From an uncultured Paracoccaceae bacterium (GTDB taxonomy: Bacteria; Pseudomonadota; Alphaproteobacteria; Rhodobacterales; Rhodobacteraceae): a stretch of DNA of 64,000 nucleotides. Below, piece by piece: positions 40,093 to 49,722 of this stretch (position 1 is its first letter; every line of letters starts with the position of its first letter). Position numbers and translations under genes: made by a program. The notes beneath the pieces were generated by a model. That model did no database searches and was not told the DNA's origin. It worked only from the letters and a program-made list of their open reading frames with translations. The stretch is from the NCBI GenBank assembly GCA_937924905.1, contig CALDUK010000043.1:58925-122924 (forward strand), given 5' to 3'.

Positions 40093-41649
40093 ATGTTTCT
40101 CGACAATCTGCTTTCGATCATCATTTTCATTCCGCTGATCGCGGCCGCCATTCTGGGGCTTTTCTTGCGGGGCGACGATGAGGCCGCGCAGAACAACGCC
40201 AAATATGTGGCGCTGGCCGCGACGCTGGCGTCGCTTTTGGCGTCGTTGTTCTTGCTGGCGGGATTTGACCCCGACGACACGGCCTTTCAGTTCGTGGAAG
40301 AAGGCGATTGGATCCTGGGCCTGACCTATAAGCTGGGGGTCGATGGCATTTCGGTTTTGTTTGTCATGCTGACAACCTTCCTGATGCCGATCACCATTCT
40401 TTCCTGTTGGGATGTGACCCATCGGGTCAAGGAATACATGATCGCGTTTTTGGTGTTGGAAACGCTGATGCTGGGCGTGTTCTGCGCGCTTGATCTGGTG
40501 TTGTTCTATCTGTTCTTTGAAGGCGGGTTGATCCCGATGTTCCTGATCATCGGCATCTGGGGCGGAGCGAACCGGATCTATGCGTCGTTCAAGTTCTTCC
40601 TCTATACGTTCTTTGGATCGGTTCTGATGCTGGTCGCGATGATCGCGATGTATGTGGATGCGGGCACGACGGATATCACCGCGCTTTTGAACCACAACTT
40701 TGGGACTGAAACGATCGAGGTTCTGGGTTTTCAGGTGCTTGGCGGCTTGCAAACCGTGCTTTGGCTGGCCTTTTTCGCGTCTTTTGCGGTGAAAATGCCA
40801 ATGTGGCCGGTGCACACCTGGTTGCCGGATGCCCACGTTCAGGCGCCGACTGCGGGGTCGGTGGTGCTGGCGGCGATCCTTTTGAAGCTGGGCGGCTATG
40901 GGTTTTTGCGGTTCAACCTGCCGATGTTCCCGGTGGCGTCGGATCTGTTGGCAGATTTCGTGCTGTGGATCAGTGCGATTGCGATTGTCTATACCAGCCT
41001 TGTCGCTTTGATGCAGGAAGACATGAAAAAGCTGATCGCCTATTCATCGGTCGCGCATATGGGGTTTGTGACAGCGGGGATTTTCGCGGCGAACCAGCAA
41101 GGCGTGGATGGCGCGATTTTCCAGATGATCAGCCACGGGTTTATCAGTGGCGCGCTGTTCCTGTGTGTTGGTGTGATTTACGACCGCATGCACACGCGCG
41201 AGATTGACGCATATGGCGGATTGGTGAACCGGATGCCCGCTTATGCGGCGGTGTTCATGTTGTTTACGATGGCCAATGTCGGGTTGCCGGGGACCAGCGG
41301 GTTTGTTGGTGAATTTCTGACGCTGATGGGGATGTTCCAGGCGAACACCTGGGTTGCGGCTGTCGCGGCGACCGGGGTGATTTTGTCGGCGGCTTATGCG
41401 CTGTGGCTTTATCGCCGCGTGGTGATGGGCGATCTGATCAAGGAAAGCCTGAAGTCGATCACCGATATGACGACGCGGGAACGCGCGATCTTTGTGCCGC
41501 TTATCGCGATGACCCTTGTTTTGGGCATCTATCCGAGCCTGATCACGGATGTGATCGGACCGTCGGTCTCTGATCTATTGGATGGCTATCAGACAGCCGT
41601 GGCCGATTTCAGTGCCACAAGTCAGTTTGCAGAAGCGGGAGGCGAATAA
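40093..41649 (+). CDS. nuoM: NADH-quinone oxidoreductase subunit M
   Basis: A 518-residue antiporter-like subunit (ND4 type) with about 14 helices. The pumping residues lie in [18 protein letters not shown] and [22 protein letters not shown], with the lysine helix [14 protein letters not shown]. It starts one base after nuoL, and its TAA overlaps the nuoN ATG (TAATG). Confidence 0.98.
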   Translation: MFLDNLLSIIIFIPLIAAAILGLFLRGDDEAAQNNAKYVALAATLASLLASLFLLAGFDPDDTAFQFVEEGDWILGLTYKLGVDGISVLFVMLTTFLMPITILSCWDVTHRVKEYMIAFLVLETLMLGVFCALDLVLFYLFFEGGLIPMFLIIGIWGGANRIYASFKFFLYTFFGSVLMLVAMIAMYVDAGTTDITALLNHNFGTETIEVLGFQVLGGLQTVLWLAFFASFAVKMPMWPVHTWLPDAHVQAPTAGSVVLAAILLKLGGYGFLRFNLPMFPVASDLLADFVLWISAIAIVYTSLVALMQEDMKKLIAYSSVAHMGFVTAGIFAANQQGVDGAIFQMISHGFISGALFLCVGVIYDRMHTREIDAYGGLVNRMPAYAAVFMLFTMANVGLPGTSGFVGEFLTLMGMFQANTWVAAVAATGVILSAAYALWLYRRVVMGDLIKESLKSITDMTTRERAIFVPLIAMTLVLGIYPSLITDVIGPSVSDLLDGYQTAVADFSATSQFAEAGGE

Positions 41650-43082
41650 TGTCCGCTGATCTGAATATTATTCTGCCGGAAATTTTCCTGAGTATTTTTG
41701 CCATGCTGGGCCTTGTGGTGGGCGCTTATGGCGGCAAAGACAAGCTGGCGGCGTTGTTCGTTTGGGTCACCAGCGCGGTTCTGGTGGCAACGGCGGCCTG
41801 GATTGGGTTTCAAGGCGCAGGCACGGGCCGCGCTTTTGGCGGTATGTTCGTCGATGACGGGTTTGCGCGCTTTGCGAAAGTCACCATTCTGTTGGCCGGG
41901 GCTGCCATTTTGTTGATGAGCGAAAGCTATATGGCGCGGCGCGATTTACTGCGCTTTGAGTACCCTTTGCTAATCGTGCTGGCGATTGTTGGCATGATGG
42001 TCATGGTCAGCGCGGGCGATTTGATTGCGCTTTACATGGGGTTGGAACTGCAATCGCTGGCGCTTTACGTGGTGGCTGCTTTGCGCCGCGACAGTGTCAA
42101 ATCGACGGAAGCAGGTCTAAAGTATTTCGTGCTGGGCGCGTTGTCGTCGGGTTTGCTGCTTTATGGCGCGTCGCTGGTCTATGGATTTGCAGGCACCACG
42201 TTGTTTGCCGGTATCATCGAGGCCGCAGAGGGCGAGACCCCGCTTGGCTTGCTTTTTGGTCTGGCGTTCATCTGCGCCGGGCTGGCGTTCAAGATCAGTG
42301 CAGCACCGTTTCACATGTGGACGCCCGATGTTTACGAAGGCTCGCCGACACCTGTGACCGCATTCTTTGCGACGGCCCCCAAGGTAGCCGCCATGGGCCT
42401 GTTTGCCCGGGTTGTGCATGACGCTTTCGGTGGTGTGATCGGGGATTGGCAGCAAATTCTGGCGGTGTTGTCCGTGGCGTCGATGTTCCTTGGGGCCATC
42501 GCGGCCATCGGGCAGACCAATATCAAGCGGCTGATGGCCTATTCGTCGATTGCGCATATGGGATACGCGTTGATGGGCCTGGCAGCGGGCACAGCGCAGG
42601 GTGTGGAAGCCATGCTGATCTATATGGCGATTTACGTGACGATGAATATCGGCACTTTTGCGTTCATCCTTTCGATGGAAAAAGACGGCGCGCCGGTGGT
42701 CGAAATTAACGCATTGTCTCTGTATTCCAAGCGCGAGCCGATGAAAGCGTTGGCTATGCTGGTGCTTTTGTTCAGCCTGGCGGGTGTGCCACCACTTGTC
42801 GGGTTCTTTGCCAAATATTCGGTGCTTTTGGCTGCTGTGGATGCCGGTTTGGCCTGGTTGGCTATCCTTGGTGTGGTCGCATCGGTGATCGGCGCGTTTT
42901 ATTATCTGCGGATCGTTTATCTTATGTATTTCGGCGCTGACGAAAGCGAATTGGACACCGGCGGGTCCGGTATTCTTTGGGGCTTTTTGATCGCCAGCGC
43001 GGCCGCGATGGTGTTCGGGGTTGTGAACCTTTTCGGGGTCGAAGGTGCGGCTGCGGCGGCTGCGGCGGCTTTGGTGAATTGA
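41649..43082 (+). CDS. nuoN: NADH-quinone oxidoreductase subunit N
   Basis: A 477-residue antiporter-like subunit (ND2 type), last of the complex I set. It shows [42 protein letters not shown] and [19 protein letters not shown]. The C-terminus is Ala-rich ([13 protein letters not shown]). A hairpin with a short T-run follows at 43091-43124. Confidence 0.98.
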   Translation: MSADLNIILPEIFLSIFAMLGLVVGAYGGKDKLAALFVWVTSAVLVATAAWIGFQGAGTGRAFGGMFVDDGFARFAKVTILLAGAAILLMSESYMARRDLLRFEYPLLIVLAIVGMMVMVSAGDLIALYMGLELQSLALYVVAALRRDSVKSTEAGLKYFVLGALSSGLLLYGASLVYGFAGTTLFAGIIEAAEGETPLGLLFGLAFICAGLAFKISAAPFHMWTPDVYEGSPTPVTAFFATAPKVAAMGLFARVVHDAFGGVIGDWQQILAVLSVASMFLGAIAAIGQTNIKRLMAYSSIAHMGYALMGLAAGTAQGVEAMLIYMAIYVTMNIGTFAFILSMEKDGAPVVEINALSLYSKREPMKALAMLVLLFSLAGVPPLVGFFAKYSVLLAAVDAGLAWLAILGVVASVIGAFYYLRIVYLMYFGADESELDTGGSGILWGFLIASAAAMVFGVVNLFGVEGAAAAAAAALVN

Positions 43083-43090
43083 TCTTGGAC

Positions 43091-43124
43091 GGACGGGAAA
43101 CGCAGCTTTTCCGTTCTGATTTTT
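43091..43124 (+). terminator. Probable terminator of the nuo operon
   Basis: A stem of about 10 pairs (43091-43100 with 43107-43116, two G-T pairs) closes the loop CGCAGC and is followed by TGATTTTT. It separates nuoN from birA, though the stem is weak enough to allow read-through. Confidence 0.5.
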
Positions 43125-43143
43125 GCGCAGACTTCGTGTTTCT

Positions 43144-43893
43144 ATGACCGCGCCCCTGCCTTGGCCGGACAATACCGATTGCCTGATCTTTGACACGCTT
43201 GACAGCACCATGGCGGAAGCCGCGCGGCTTGGCCCGGACCTGGTGCGACCGACCTGGATTATGGCGCGTATCCAGACCAATGGCCGGGGCAGGCGCGGGC
43301 GGCAATGGAGCGCGCCGCAAGGGCATTTTGCTGCGACTTATGTGTTTCGCCCGAATGCCGCGGCGGCCGAAGCCGCATTGCGGTCGTTTGCAGCGGCCAA
43401 CGCTGTGTACAATGCCTTGGCGCAGAAGGTGGACCGGGATCGTCTGGCTTTGAAATGGCCGAACGATGTGCTGCTGGACGGTGGCAAAATCTCGGGCATT
43501 CTTTTGGAAAGTGTCGGAACAGCGCAGGCGTTGGATTGGTTGGCGGTTGGCGTTGGAGTGAACCTGAAACGCGCGCCGGACCAGGTGCGCGATGCGGCTT
43601 TCCCCCCCATCGGGCTGGAAGATGCGGGGGGCCGCGCGTGTGATGGGGATGAATTTCTGTCACTTCTGGCATCGCATTTCGCGGCCGAGGAAAGCGCTTT
43701 TGCCGAATTTGGCTTTGCGCCCATTCGCGAAAGCTGGTTGCGCCGCGCCGCCCGGTTGGGCACGCCTATCACGGCGCGCACGACACGTGACGAGATCAAA
43801 GGTGTTTTTGAAACCATTGATGAAACCGGTCAGCTTGTGCTTCGGACGCCAAAAGGGCAGGTTCGGATACCAGCGGCAGACATCTTTTTCTGA
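43144..43893 (+). CDS. birA: Biotin--[acetyl-CoA carboxylase] ligase
   Basis: A 249-residue biotin protein ligase that attaches biotin to carboxylase carrier domains. The ATP/biotin loop is QTNGRGRRGRQWSAPQG (about residues 44-60), followed by LKWPNDVLLDGGKISGILLE. It lacks the N-terminal helix-turn-helix of Escherichia coli BirA, so it is not a repressor. The nuoN-birA-coaX-rnj order is common in Rhodobacterales. Confidence 0.96.
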   Translation: MTAPLPWPDNTDCLIFDTLDSTMAEAARLGPDLVRPTWIMARIQTNGRGRRGRQWSAPQGHFAATYVFRPNAAAAEAALRSFAAANAVYNALAQKVDRDRLALKWPNDVLLDGGKISGILLESVGTAQALDWLAVGVGVNLKRAPDQVRDAAFPPIGLEDAGGRACDGDEFLSLLASHFAAEESAFAEFGFAPIRESWLRRAARLGTPITARTTRDEIKGVFETIDETGQLVLRTPKGQVRIPAADIFF

Positions 43894-43901
43894 AGGTTCC
43901 C

Positions 43902-44678
43902 ATGCTTCTTTGCATCGATACCGGCAACACGAATACTGTGTTCTCTTTCTGGGATGGCACTGGGTTCGTCGGGACTTGGCGCGCGTCGACCGAACATCAG
44001 CGCACGGCGGATCAGTATTTTGTCTGGCTGCGCACTTTGATGCGTGCCAACGGGTTGGACGATGTGGCAGTCAGCGATGTGGTGATTTCGTCCACCGTGC
44101 CGCGCGTTGTCTTCAATCTGCGGGTTTTGTGCGACCGCTATTTCAATTGCCGGCCTTTGGTTGTCGGCAAACCTGAATGCCTTTTGCCCGTGCCTTATCG
44201 CGTCGATGACGGCGTGCGCCCGGGACCGGACCGGCTGGCAAATGCAGCGGCGGCCTTTGACCGCTATGGCGGAAATGCGGTGGTCGTGGATTTTGGCACG
44301 GCGACAAATTTCGATGTGGTTGCCGAAGACGGCGCCTATGTGGGGGGTGTCATTTCGCCGGGTGTGAACCTGTCGCTTGAAGCCCTGGCAGCGGGCGCGG
44401 CGGCCTTGCCGCATGTGGATATTTCGCGACCCGAGAAAGTCATCGGCACAGATACGGTCGGGGCCATTCAATCCGGCGTGTTCTGGGGCTATAGCGGTTT
44501 GATCGAAGGCATAGTCGCCCGCATTCAAGCCGAGTACGGACAAAAATTGACAGTGATCGCGACGGGCGGGTTGGCCCCGCTGTTTGCCCAAGGGGATATC
44601 AATTTCGATCATATCGATGACGAATTGACGATGCACGGGCTGACGGTGATCCACGATTTCAACAAGGAAAAACAATGA
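43902..44678 (+). CDS. coaX: Type III pantothenate kinase
   Basis: A 258-residue kinase for the first step of coenzyme A synthesis, of the ASKHA fold. Phosphate motifs CIDTGNTNTVFSFWD at the start and VVDFGTATNFDVV in the middle, plus PGPDRLANAAAA, define CoaX. Its TGA overlaps the start of the RNase J gene (ATGA). Confidence 0.96.
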   Translation: MLLCIDTGNTNTVFSFWDGTGFVGTWRASTEHQRTADQYFVWLRTLMRANGLDDVAVSDVVISSTVPRVVFNLRVLCDRYFNCRPLVVGKPECLLPVPYRVDDGVRPGPDRLANAAAAFDRYGGNAVVVDFGTATNFDVVAEDGAYVGGVISPGVNLSLEALAAGAAALPHVDISRPEKVIGTDTVGAIQSGVFWGYSGLIEGIVARIQAEYGQKLTVIATGGLAPLFAQGDINFDHIDDELTMHGLTVIHDFNKEKQ

Positions 44679-46339
44679 GCAAAGAGCGGTTGATTTACAT
44701 GCCCCTGGGTGGTGCGGGCGAGATTGGCATGAACACCTATGTCTATGGCTGGGGCGCGCCGGGGAAAGAACGGCTGATCCTGGCGGATCTTGGTGTGACG
44801 TTTCCTGACATGGAAAGTTCGCCTGGTGTGAACCTGATCATGGCGGATATCGATTGGCTGGCCGCACGGGCTGACCGGATCGACGGTATTTTTATCACGC
44901 ATGCGCATATGGATCACATTGGGGCGGTCGGGCATCTTTGGGATCGGTTGAAAGCGCCGATTTACGCCCGGGCCTTCACCGGCCATCACGCGCGGCGGAT
45001 GGTGGAAGAACACGGGATCGACCCAGAGGTGGTGCAGATTACACCGGCCTGGCCGGACACAGTGAAAGTCGGACCATTTACCGTGGGTTTCGCGCCGATC
45101 AGCCATTCGATCCCCGAAAGCTCGGCCTTGATTATCGACACGCCTGTCGGGCGCATTGTCCATACTGGTGATTTCAAACTGGACGAGACGCCATTGGTGG
45201 GCGAGCCGTTTGATGAAGCGTTTTGGTCTGACATGGGCAAGTCGGGCGTGCATGCTCTGGTCTGCGATTCGACCAATGTGTTTTCACCCCTGGCCGGACG
45301 GTCCGAGGCAAGCGTCGGGCCCGAGATTGTAAAGCTGGTCAATGACGCCCCGGGCATGGTGGTTGCTACGACATTTGCGTCGAATGTTGCGCGGGTGAAA
45401 ACACTGGCTGATGCGGGCGTCGAAGCCGGGCGGTCGGTTTGCCTTTTGGGGCGAGCGATGCGGCGGATGATTGAGGCGGCGGTTCTGACGGGCGTTGTCG
45501 AGAATTTCCCAACCACGATTTCGCCCGAACAGGCCGAAGACATCCCGCGCGAAAATCTGATGCTTCTGGTGACCGGATCGCAGGGGGAACGTCGGGCGGC
45601 CAGCGCGGCGTTGTCGCGTGGCAAATACATGGGCTTGGAACTGGCCGACGGGGACTTGTTTCTGTTTTCGTCCAAAACGATCCCGGGCAACGAAAAGGGC
45701 GTGATCCGGACTATGAACGCCTTGTCCGAAAAGGGCGTGGATGTGGTCGATGACAGCTCAAACCTGTACCATGTGTCCGGGCATGCGAACCGTCCGGATC
45801 TTGAACGGATGCACCAGCTGACCAAACCAAAAATGGTCATTCCTATGCACGGCGAACACAGGCATTTGCGCGAACATGCGAAAATCGCCGAAGCGGGTGG
45901 GGCTGCGTCTATTCTTGCGGTAAACGGGGCCATGTTGGACCTGACGAACGACACGCCCAAGGTCGCTGAATATGTCGAAACAGGACGGGTCTATCTGGAT
46001 GGCTCGGTCAAAATCGGCGCGATGGATGGTGTTGTGCGCGACCGCTTGCGGATGGGCATGAACGGCCATGTGATTGTCAGCCTGATCATGGAAGATGACG
46101 AAGCGGTGGGTGAGCCTTGGGTGGACCTTATGGGTCTGCCGGAACAAGGGACATCGAAAGCCCCTTTGTCGGATGTGCTGGAAGAAGACCTTAGTCAATT
46201 GATCGGGCGCGCCAGCCGTAAGAAACGTGCGAATGACGACAGCCTGGAAGAAGACATCCGCCGGGCTGTGCGTAAGACAGCGGAAGACGAGATTGGCAAG
46301 AAACCACAGGTTACGGTCGTGATCAGTCGCTTGTCATAA
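44675..46339 (+). CDS. rnj: Ribonuclease J
   Basis: A 554-residue metallo-beta-lactamase/beta-CASP nuclease that matures and degrades RNA by 5'-3' exonuclease and endonuclease action. Zinc ligands H76, H78, D80 and H81 are in ITHAHMDHIGAV, and later motifs include HTGDFKLDETP, CDSTNV and VIPMHGEHRH. Alphaproteobacteria use RNase J for 16S and 23S rRNA 5' ends together with RNase E. Its TAA overlaps the next ATG. Confidence 0.95.
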   Translation: MSKERLIYMPLGGAGEIGMNTYVYGWGAPGKERLILADLGVTFPDMESSPGVNLIMADIDWLAARADRIDGIFITHAHMDHIGAVGHLWDRLKAPIYARAFTGHHARRMVEEHGIDPEVVQITPAWPDTVKVGPFTVGFAPISHSIPESSALIIDTPVGRIVHTGDFKLDETPLVGEPFDEAFWSDMGKSGVHALVCDSTNVFSPLAGRSEASVGPEIVKLVNDAPGMVVATTFASNVARVKTLADAGVEAGRSVCLLGRAMRRMIEAAVLTGVVENFPTTISPEQAEDIPRENLMLLVTGSQGERRAASAALSRGKYMGLELADGDLFLFSSKTIPGNEKGVIRTMNALSEKGVDVVDDSSNLYHVSGHANRPDLERMHQLTKPKMVIPMHGEHRHLREHAKIAEAGGAASILAVNGAMLDLTNDTPKVAEYVETGRVYLDGSVKIGAMDGVVRDRLRMGMNGHVIVSLIMEDDEAVGEPWVDLMGLPEQGTSKAPLSDVLEEDLSQLIGRASRKKRANDDSLEEDIRRAVRKTAEDEIGKKPQVTVVISRLS

Positions 46340-46980
46340 TGGTCGTACTGTTCGACCTGGACGGGACGCTTATTGACAGCTTGCAAAACGTGACGGACGC
46401 CGCAAACCGGGTTTTGGCGGATTGGCGTCAGGCCGCTTTGTCGCCCCGCAGGGTCGCGGGGTTTGTGGGTCTGGGCGAACAGGTGTTCATTGACCGCTTG
46501 ATCGCCGCAACTGCGTTAGAGGAGGCCGATCGTGCTGCTGTGCTGGACGCCTTCATAGGGTACTATAAGGAAGAGGCTTTGAAGACGCGGCTTTTTCCGC
46601 ATGTGCTGGATACATTGGGCGCGTTGAAGAACGCGGGCGTTGCCATGGGGCTGGTAACCAACAAACCACGGGCGCCCTTGATCCCGACCCTAGCGTCAGC
46701 CGGGATTGAAGGTTTGTTCGGTGTAATAATCGCCGGGGACGATTTTTCAAAACGAAAGCCTGATCCAATGCCTGTTCACGCGGCCATGGAACAAATGGGG
46801 GCGACACGGGCCGTTTACGTGGGCGACAGTGAAACGGATGCCAAGACCGCCCAGAACGCCGGGCTGCCGTTTGTGCTGTTTACCGAAGGTATCCGCGTAT
46901 CGCCTGTTGAAGAGCTGCCGCATGATGCGGCGTTCGACGATTTTCGCGCTTTGCCCGAGATCTTGCGGGGCTTCGTCTAG
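46339..46980 (+). CDS. HAD hydrolase, phosphoglycolate phosphatase-like
   Basis: A 213-residue HAD phosphatase with motif I FDLDGTLIDSLQN, motif II in GLVTNKPRAP, KRKPDPMPVH, and motif IV in YVGDSETDAKTA. It is related to the protein at 17692-18351 but clearly diverged, so the two may have different substrates. It is coupled to rnj (TAATG) and its stop overlaps that of the convergent helicase gene. Confidence 0.88.
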   Translation: MVVLFDLDGTLIDSLQNVTDAANRVLADWRQAALSPRRVAGFVGLGEQVFIDRLIAATALEEADRAAVLDAFIGYYKEEALKTRLFPHVLDTLGALKNAGVAMGLVTNKPRAPLIPTLASAGIEGLFGVIIAGDDFSKRKPDPMPVHAAMEQMGATRAVYVGDSETDAKTAQNAGLPFVLFTEGIRVSPVEELPHDAAFDDFRALPEILRGFV

Positions 46981-48371
46981 CTGGCTTTCCGTTCGTCAAA
47001 GCTCATCGCGATAAAGCCTGGCATGTGATCACCCATGCCAACGACATCCTTGTCGCGGCCCCGGCCGTTTCGCTTGCCGCGCTTATTGCGGTCGGCGTCT
47101 TGGGTTGGCTCGGGTGCGCTGTCCGATTTGGGGCTGTCGGTCTTAGGCTTGTCAGCCTTTGCCTTTTCGGATTTTGGCTTGTCGGTTTTGGGCTTGTCTG
47201 CCTTTTTCTGCTTTTCTTCCGCGGCAATCGGATTGTCAGCGCGCGGAATTTCCTTATCGATCAGCTTTTCAATCGCGGCGAGGTTTTTGTCATCAGCCGG
47301 AGCCGAGATCATAATTGCCTTGCCGTCACGTCCAGCGCGGCCTGTGCGGCCGATACGGTGAACATAGTCTTCGGAATGGCTGGGAACGTCATAGTTGAAG
47401 ACATGGCTGACGCTGGGGATATCTAGACCACGCGCGGCGACATCTGAGGCAACAAGAATTTTCAGGCCGCCGTCTCGGAATGAGTCCAGCGTTTTCATGC
47501 GCTGCGATTGTTCAAGGTCGCCGTGGATGGCCGCAGCGTCATAGCCGTGCTTTTTTAGCGACTTGGCGACGATATCAACATCGACTTTGCGGTTGCAGAA
47601 GACGATGGCATTCGTACACGCGTCGCCGTCTTTGGCAATCAGCGCGCGTAAGAGTTCGCGCTTTTCCTTGGCCGCGCGGTCGCGGCGCGAAGGTTTGATC
47701 AGCACGACTTCTTGTGTAATCGTCTCAGAGGCTGTTGCCTGACGTGCGACCTCGATCCGTTCGGGGTTGGACAGGAATGTATTTGTAATCCGCTCAATCT
47801 CGGGCGCCATGGTGGCGCTGAAGAATAACGTCTGACGCGTAAACGGGGTGAGCGAGAAAATGCGTTCGATATCGGGAATGAAGCCCATGTCGAGCATGCG
47901 GTCGGCTTCGTCGACGACCATGATCTGAACGCCGGTTAACAAAAGTTTACCGCGTTCAAAGTGGTCAAGCAGACGGCCCGGCGTTGCAATCAACACATCG
48001 ACGCCACGGTCAATCAGCATGTCCTGTTCTTTGAAACTGACGCCACCGATCAGCAGAGCTTTGGTGAGTTTCACATTCTGGGCATAGGTGTCGAAGTTTT
48101 CGGCCACCTGAGCCGCCAATTCACGGGTTGGGCAAAGAACCAGGCTGCGCGGCATCCGGGCACGGGCACGACCGCGCGCCAGCATGTGGATCAAAGGCAA
48201 GGTGAAGCTGGCCGTCTTGCCGGTGCCTGTTTGGGCAATGCCAAGCACATCACGGCCATCAAGGGCCGCTGGGATTGCGCCCGCCTGAATGGGGGTCGGC
48301 GTTTCATAGCCTGCGGCTTCTACAGCCTTCAAAACCTTTGGCGAGAGAGCCAGATCTGAAAATTTTGTCAT
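46977..48371 (-). CDS. DEAD-box RNA helicase, RhlE-like
   Basis: A 464-residue ATP-dependent RNA helicase. It has the Q motif (TPTPIQAGAIPAAL), Walker A AQTGTGKT, VVDEADRMLDMGF, SAT, and HRIGRTGRAGRDG in the second domain. The C-terminal 80 residues are a low-complexity Lys/Pro/Asp/Ser tail (KADKPKTDKPKSEKAKAD) that likely binds RNA. I start at ATG 48371 (MTKFSDLALS) rather than eight codons upstream. Confidence 0.93.
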   Translation of the reverse strand: MTKFSDLALSPKVLKAVEAAGYETPTPIQAGAIPAALDGRDVLGIAQTGTGKTASFTLPLIHMLARGRARARMPRSLVLCPTRELAAQVAENFDTYAQNVKLTKALLIGGVSFKEQDMLIDRGVDVLIATPGRLLDHFERGKLLLTGVQIMVVDEADRMLDMGFIPDIERIFSLTPFTRQTLFFSATMAPEIERITNTFLSNPERIEVARQATASETITQEVVLIKPSRRDRAAKEKRELLRALIAKDGDACTNAIVFCNRKVDVDIVAKSLKKHGYDAAAIHGDLEQSQRMKTLDSFRDGGLKILVASDVAARGLDIPSVSHVFNYDVPSHSEDYVHRIGRTGRAGRDGKAIMISAPADDKNLAAIEKLIDKEIPRADNPIAAEEKQKKADKPKTDKPKSEKAKADKPKTDSPKSDSAPEPTQDADRNKRGKRNGRGRDKDVVGMGDHMPGFIAMSFDERKAS

Positions 48372-48648
48372 ATTGGTCCATATGTTACGGACCAATTTGC
48401 GGCCCGTCGGCGAAGCAGGGCGGGTCCGGATGACCCGGGCTTAGTTACAAGCCTTCTGCGGTGCCGAATGGGTAGAACAAAGGGCGTCCTTCGTCAACGG
48501 CATCGGGGGAATTGTCAACAATCCGGCCAATTTACAGCGAACTGTTGATTTTAGGGAAACAGGTTTGGTTCGCCGTTTGGTGAAGTGCCGCTGGTCTTGT
48601 GCACTTATCGCGGTATTGTTTGCCTATGGTTATTGCTTGGACAGTCAA

Positions 48649-49722
48649 ATGACGGCGTCGCGGTGGGTGCAACTGGCGACGGCCATCGCTTTGTCGATGG
48701 GGTTCGCGTTTCTTTTGTCTGGCCCAAAAGACAGCGGTGACGCTTTGGACCGCGCCGTGAACGCGGTGCTGGAGGCTGGGCCAGTTGGCGCGGTCGTTGC
48801 GTTTGATACAGGCAAGGGCGGCGTTGACGTGCGGGCGTTTGGGCGCTTGGCAGATATGGGCGCGCCCGAGAGGTTGCGGTTTCGTTTGGCCAGCCTGACA
48901 AAGCCGGTTGTCGCGGCCGCAGTGCTGGAATTGGTGGCCCAAGATCGTGTGTCCCTGGATGCGCGGCTTTCAGACGTGTTGCCCGAATTCGCGATAGAAG
49001 ACCCACGCGCGGTGGTGATCACCCTGCGCGACCTGCTGCGCCATAGCAGTGGAATTGACGAACGCGCGTTTCCGCCGTTGTTTATGCCGGTTCAAGAGCT
49101 TGAGGCTGCGTTTGGATTGGTCGCCAGTGACATGAACGATTGCGCGCCATTGGCCGCAGCCATTCTGGCGCGTCCGCTGGAAGGGCCGCCGCAGACCGCC
49201 TATCGGTATTCGAATACCGGGTACTGTCTGCTGGGTCTTCTGATCGGGTCAATGACGGGACTGCCGCTGGACGAAGCTTTGGCTGAACTGATGCCTGAGG
49301 CGGCCAATTTGTCTTTTGATTTAAGCACCTTGGACGTCGAAGGTGCTGTTCTTCCGGGACAGGACGTGTGGTTGGTGAGAAATCCAGACGTCGTTGCGGG
49401 GGCCGGTGGGTTGATCGGGTCGGCCGCCGATTTTCTGGCGTTTCTGGCGCGTCCCGTTGCCGAAGATGTCATGCGCAAGCCGGATTATGCTTTGGACGAG
49501 ACGCATTTTTACGGGCTGGGCTGGCGCGTTTGGCCGGGGGTGGATTGCCCGGCGCGGACCCATTTCGGGTCGATGCCCGGGGCCTATTCCGTGGCTGTGG
49601 TCCACGAGGATGGTCGCAGGTTCGTTGCGCTTTTCGAAGGCCGGCCTGAGGAAGACTGGGGGCCCTTTGCCACGCTGACCTCGGGCATATGCAGTTTGTG
49701 GACAGGCCCGTTTAGCCCTTAG
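48649..49722 (+). CDS. Beta-lactamase-like serine hydrolase
   Basis: A 357-residue exported protein of the class C beta-lactamase/esterase fold. The SxxK nucleophile motif is SLTK (about residue 84), the YxN motif is in YRYSNTGY, and the third motif HFGSMPG replaces HTG. The frame is open back to TTG 48565, but ATG 48649 starts a signal-like segment (ASRWVQLATAIALSMGFAFLL) after GGACAG. It may be a peptidase or esterase; true beta-lactam hydrolysis is unlikely to be predictable. Its stop overlaps prfC. Confidence 0.85.
   Translation: MTASRWVQLATAIALSMGFAFLLSGPKDSGDALDRAVNAVLEAGPVGAVVAFDTGKGGVDVRAFGRLADMGAPERLRFRLASLTKPVVAAAVLELVAQDRVSLDARLSDVLPEFAIEDPRAVVITLRDLLRHSSGIDERAFPPLFMPVQELEAAFGLVASDMNDCAPLAAAILARPLEGPPQTAYRYSNTGYCLLGLLIGSMTGLPLDEALAELMPEAANLSFDLSTLDVEGAVLPGQDVWLVRNPDVVAGAGGLIGSAADFLAFLARPVAEDVMRKPDYALDETHFYGLGWRVWPGVDCPARTHFGSMPGAYSVAVVHEDGRRFVALFEGRPEEDWGPFATLTSGICSLWTGPFSP

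Noticed and set aside
48372..48648. 277-base region between the helicase and serine hydrolase starts
   Set aside because: No RNA gene, repeat or convincing operator was seen; it most likely holds the two divergent promoters and possibly an alternative upstream start of the hydrolase.
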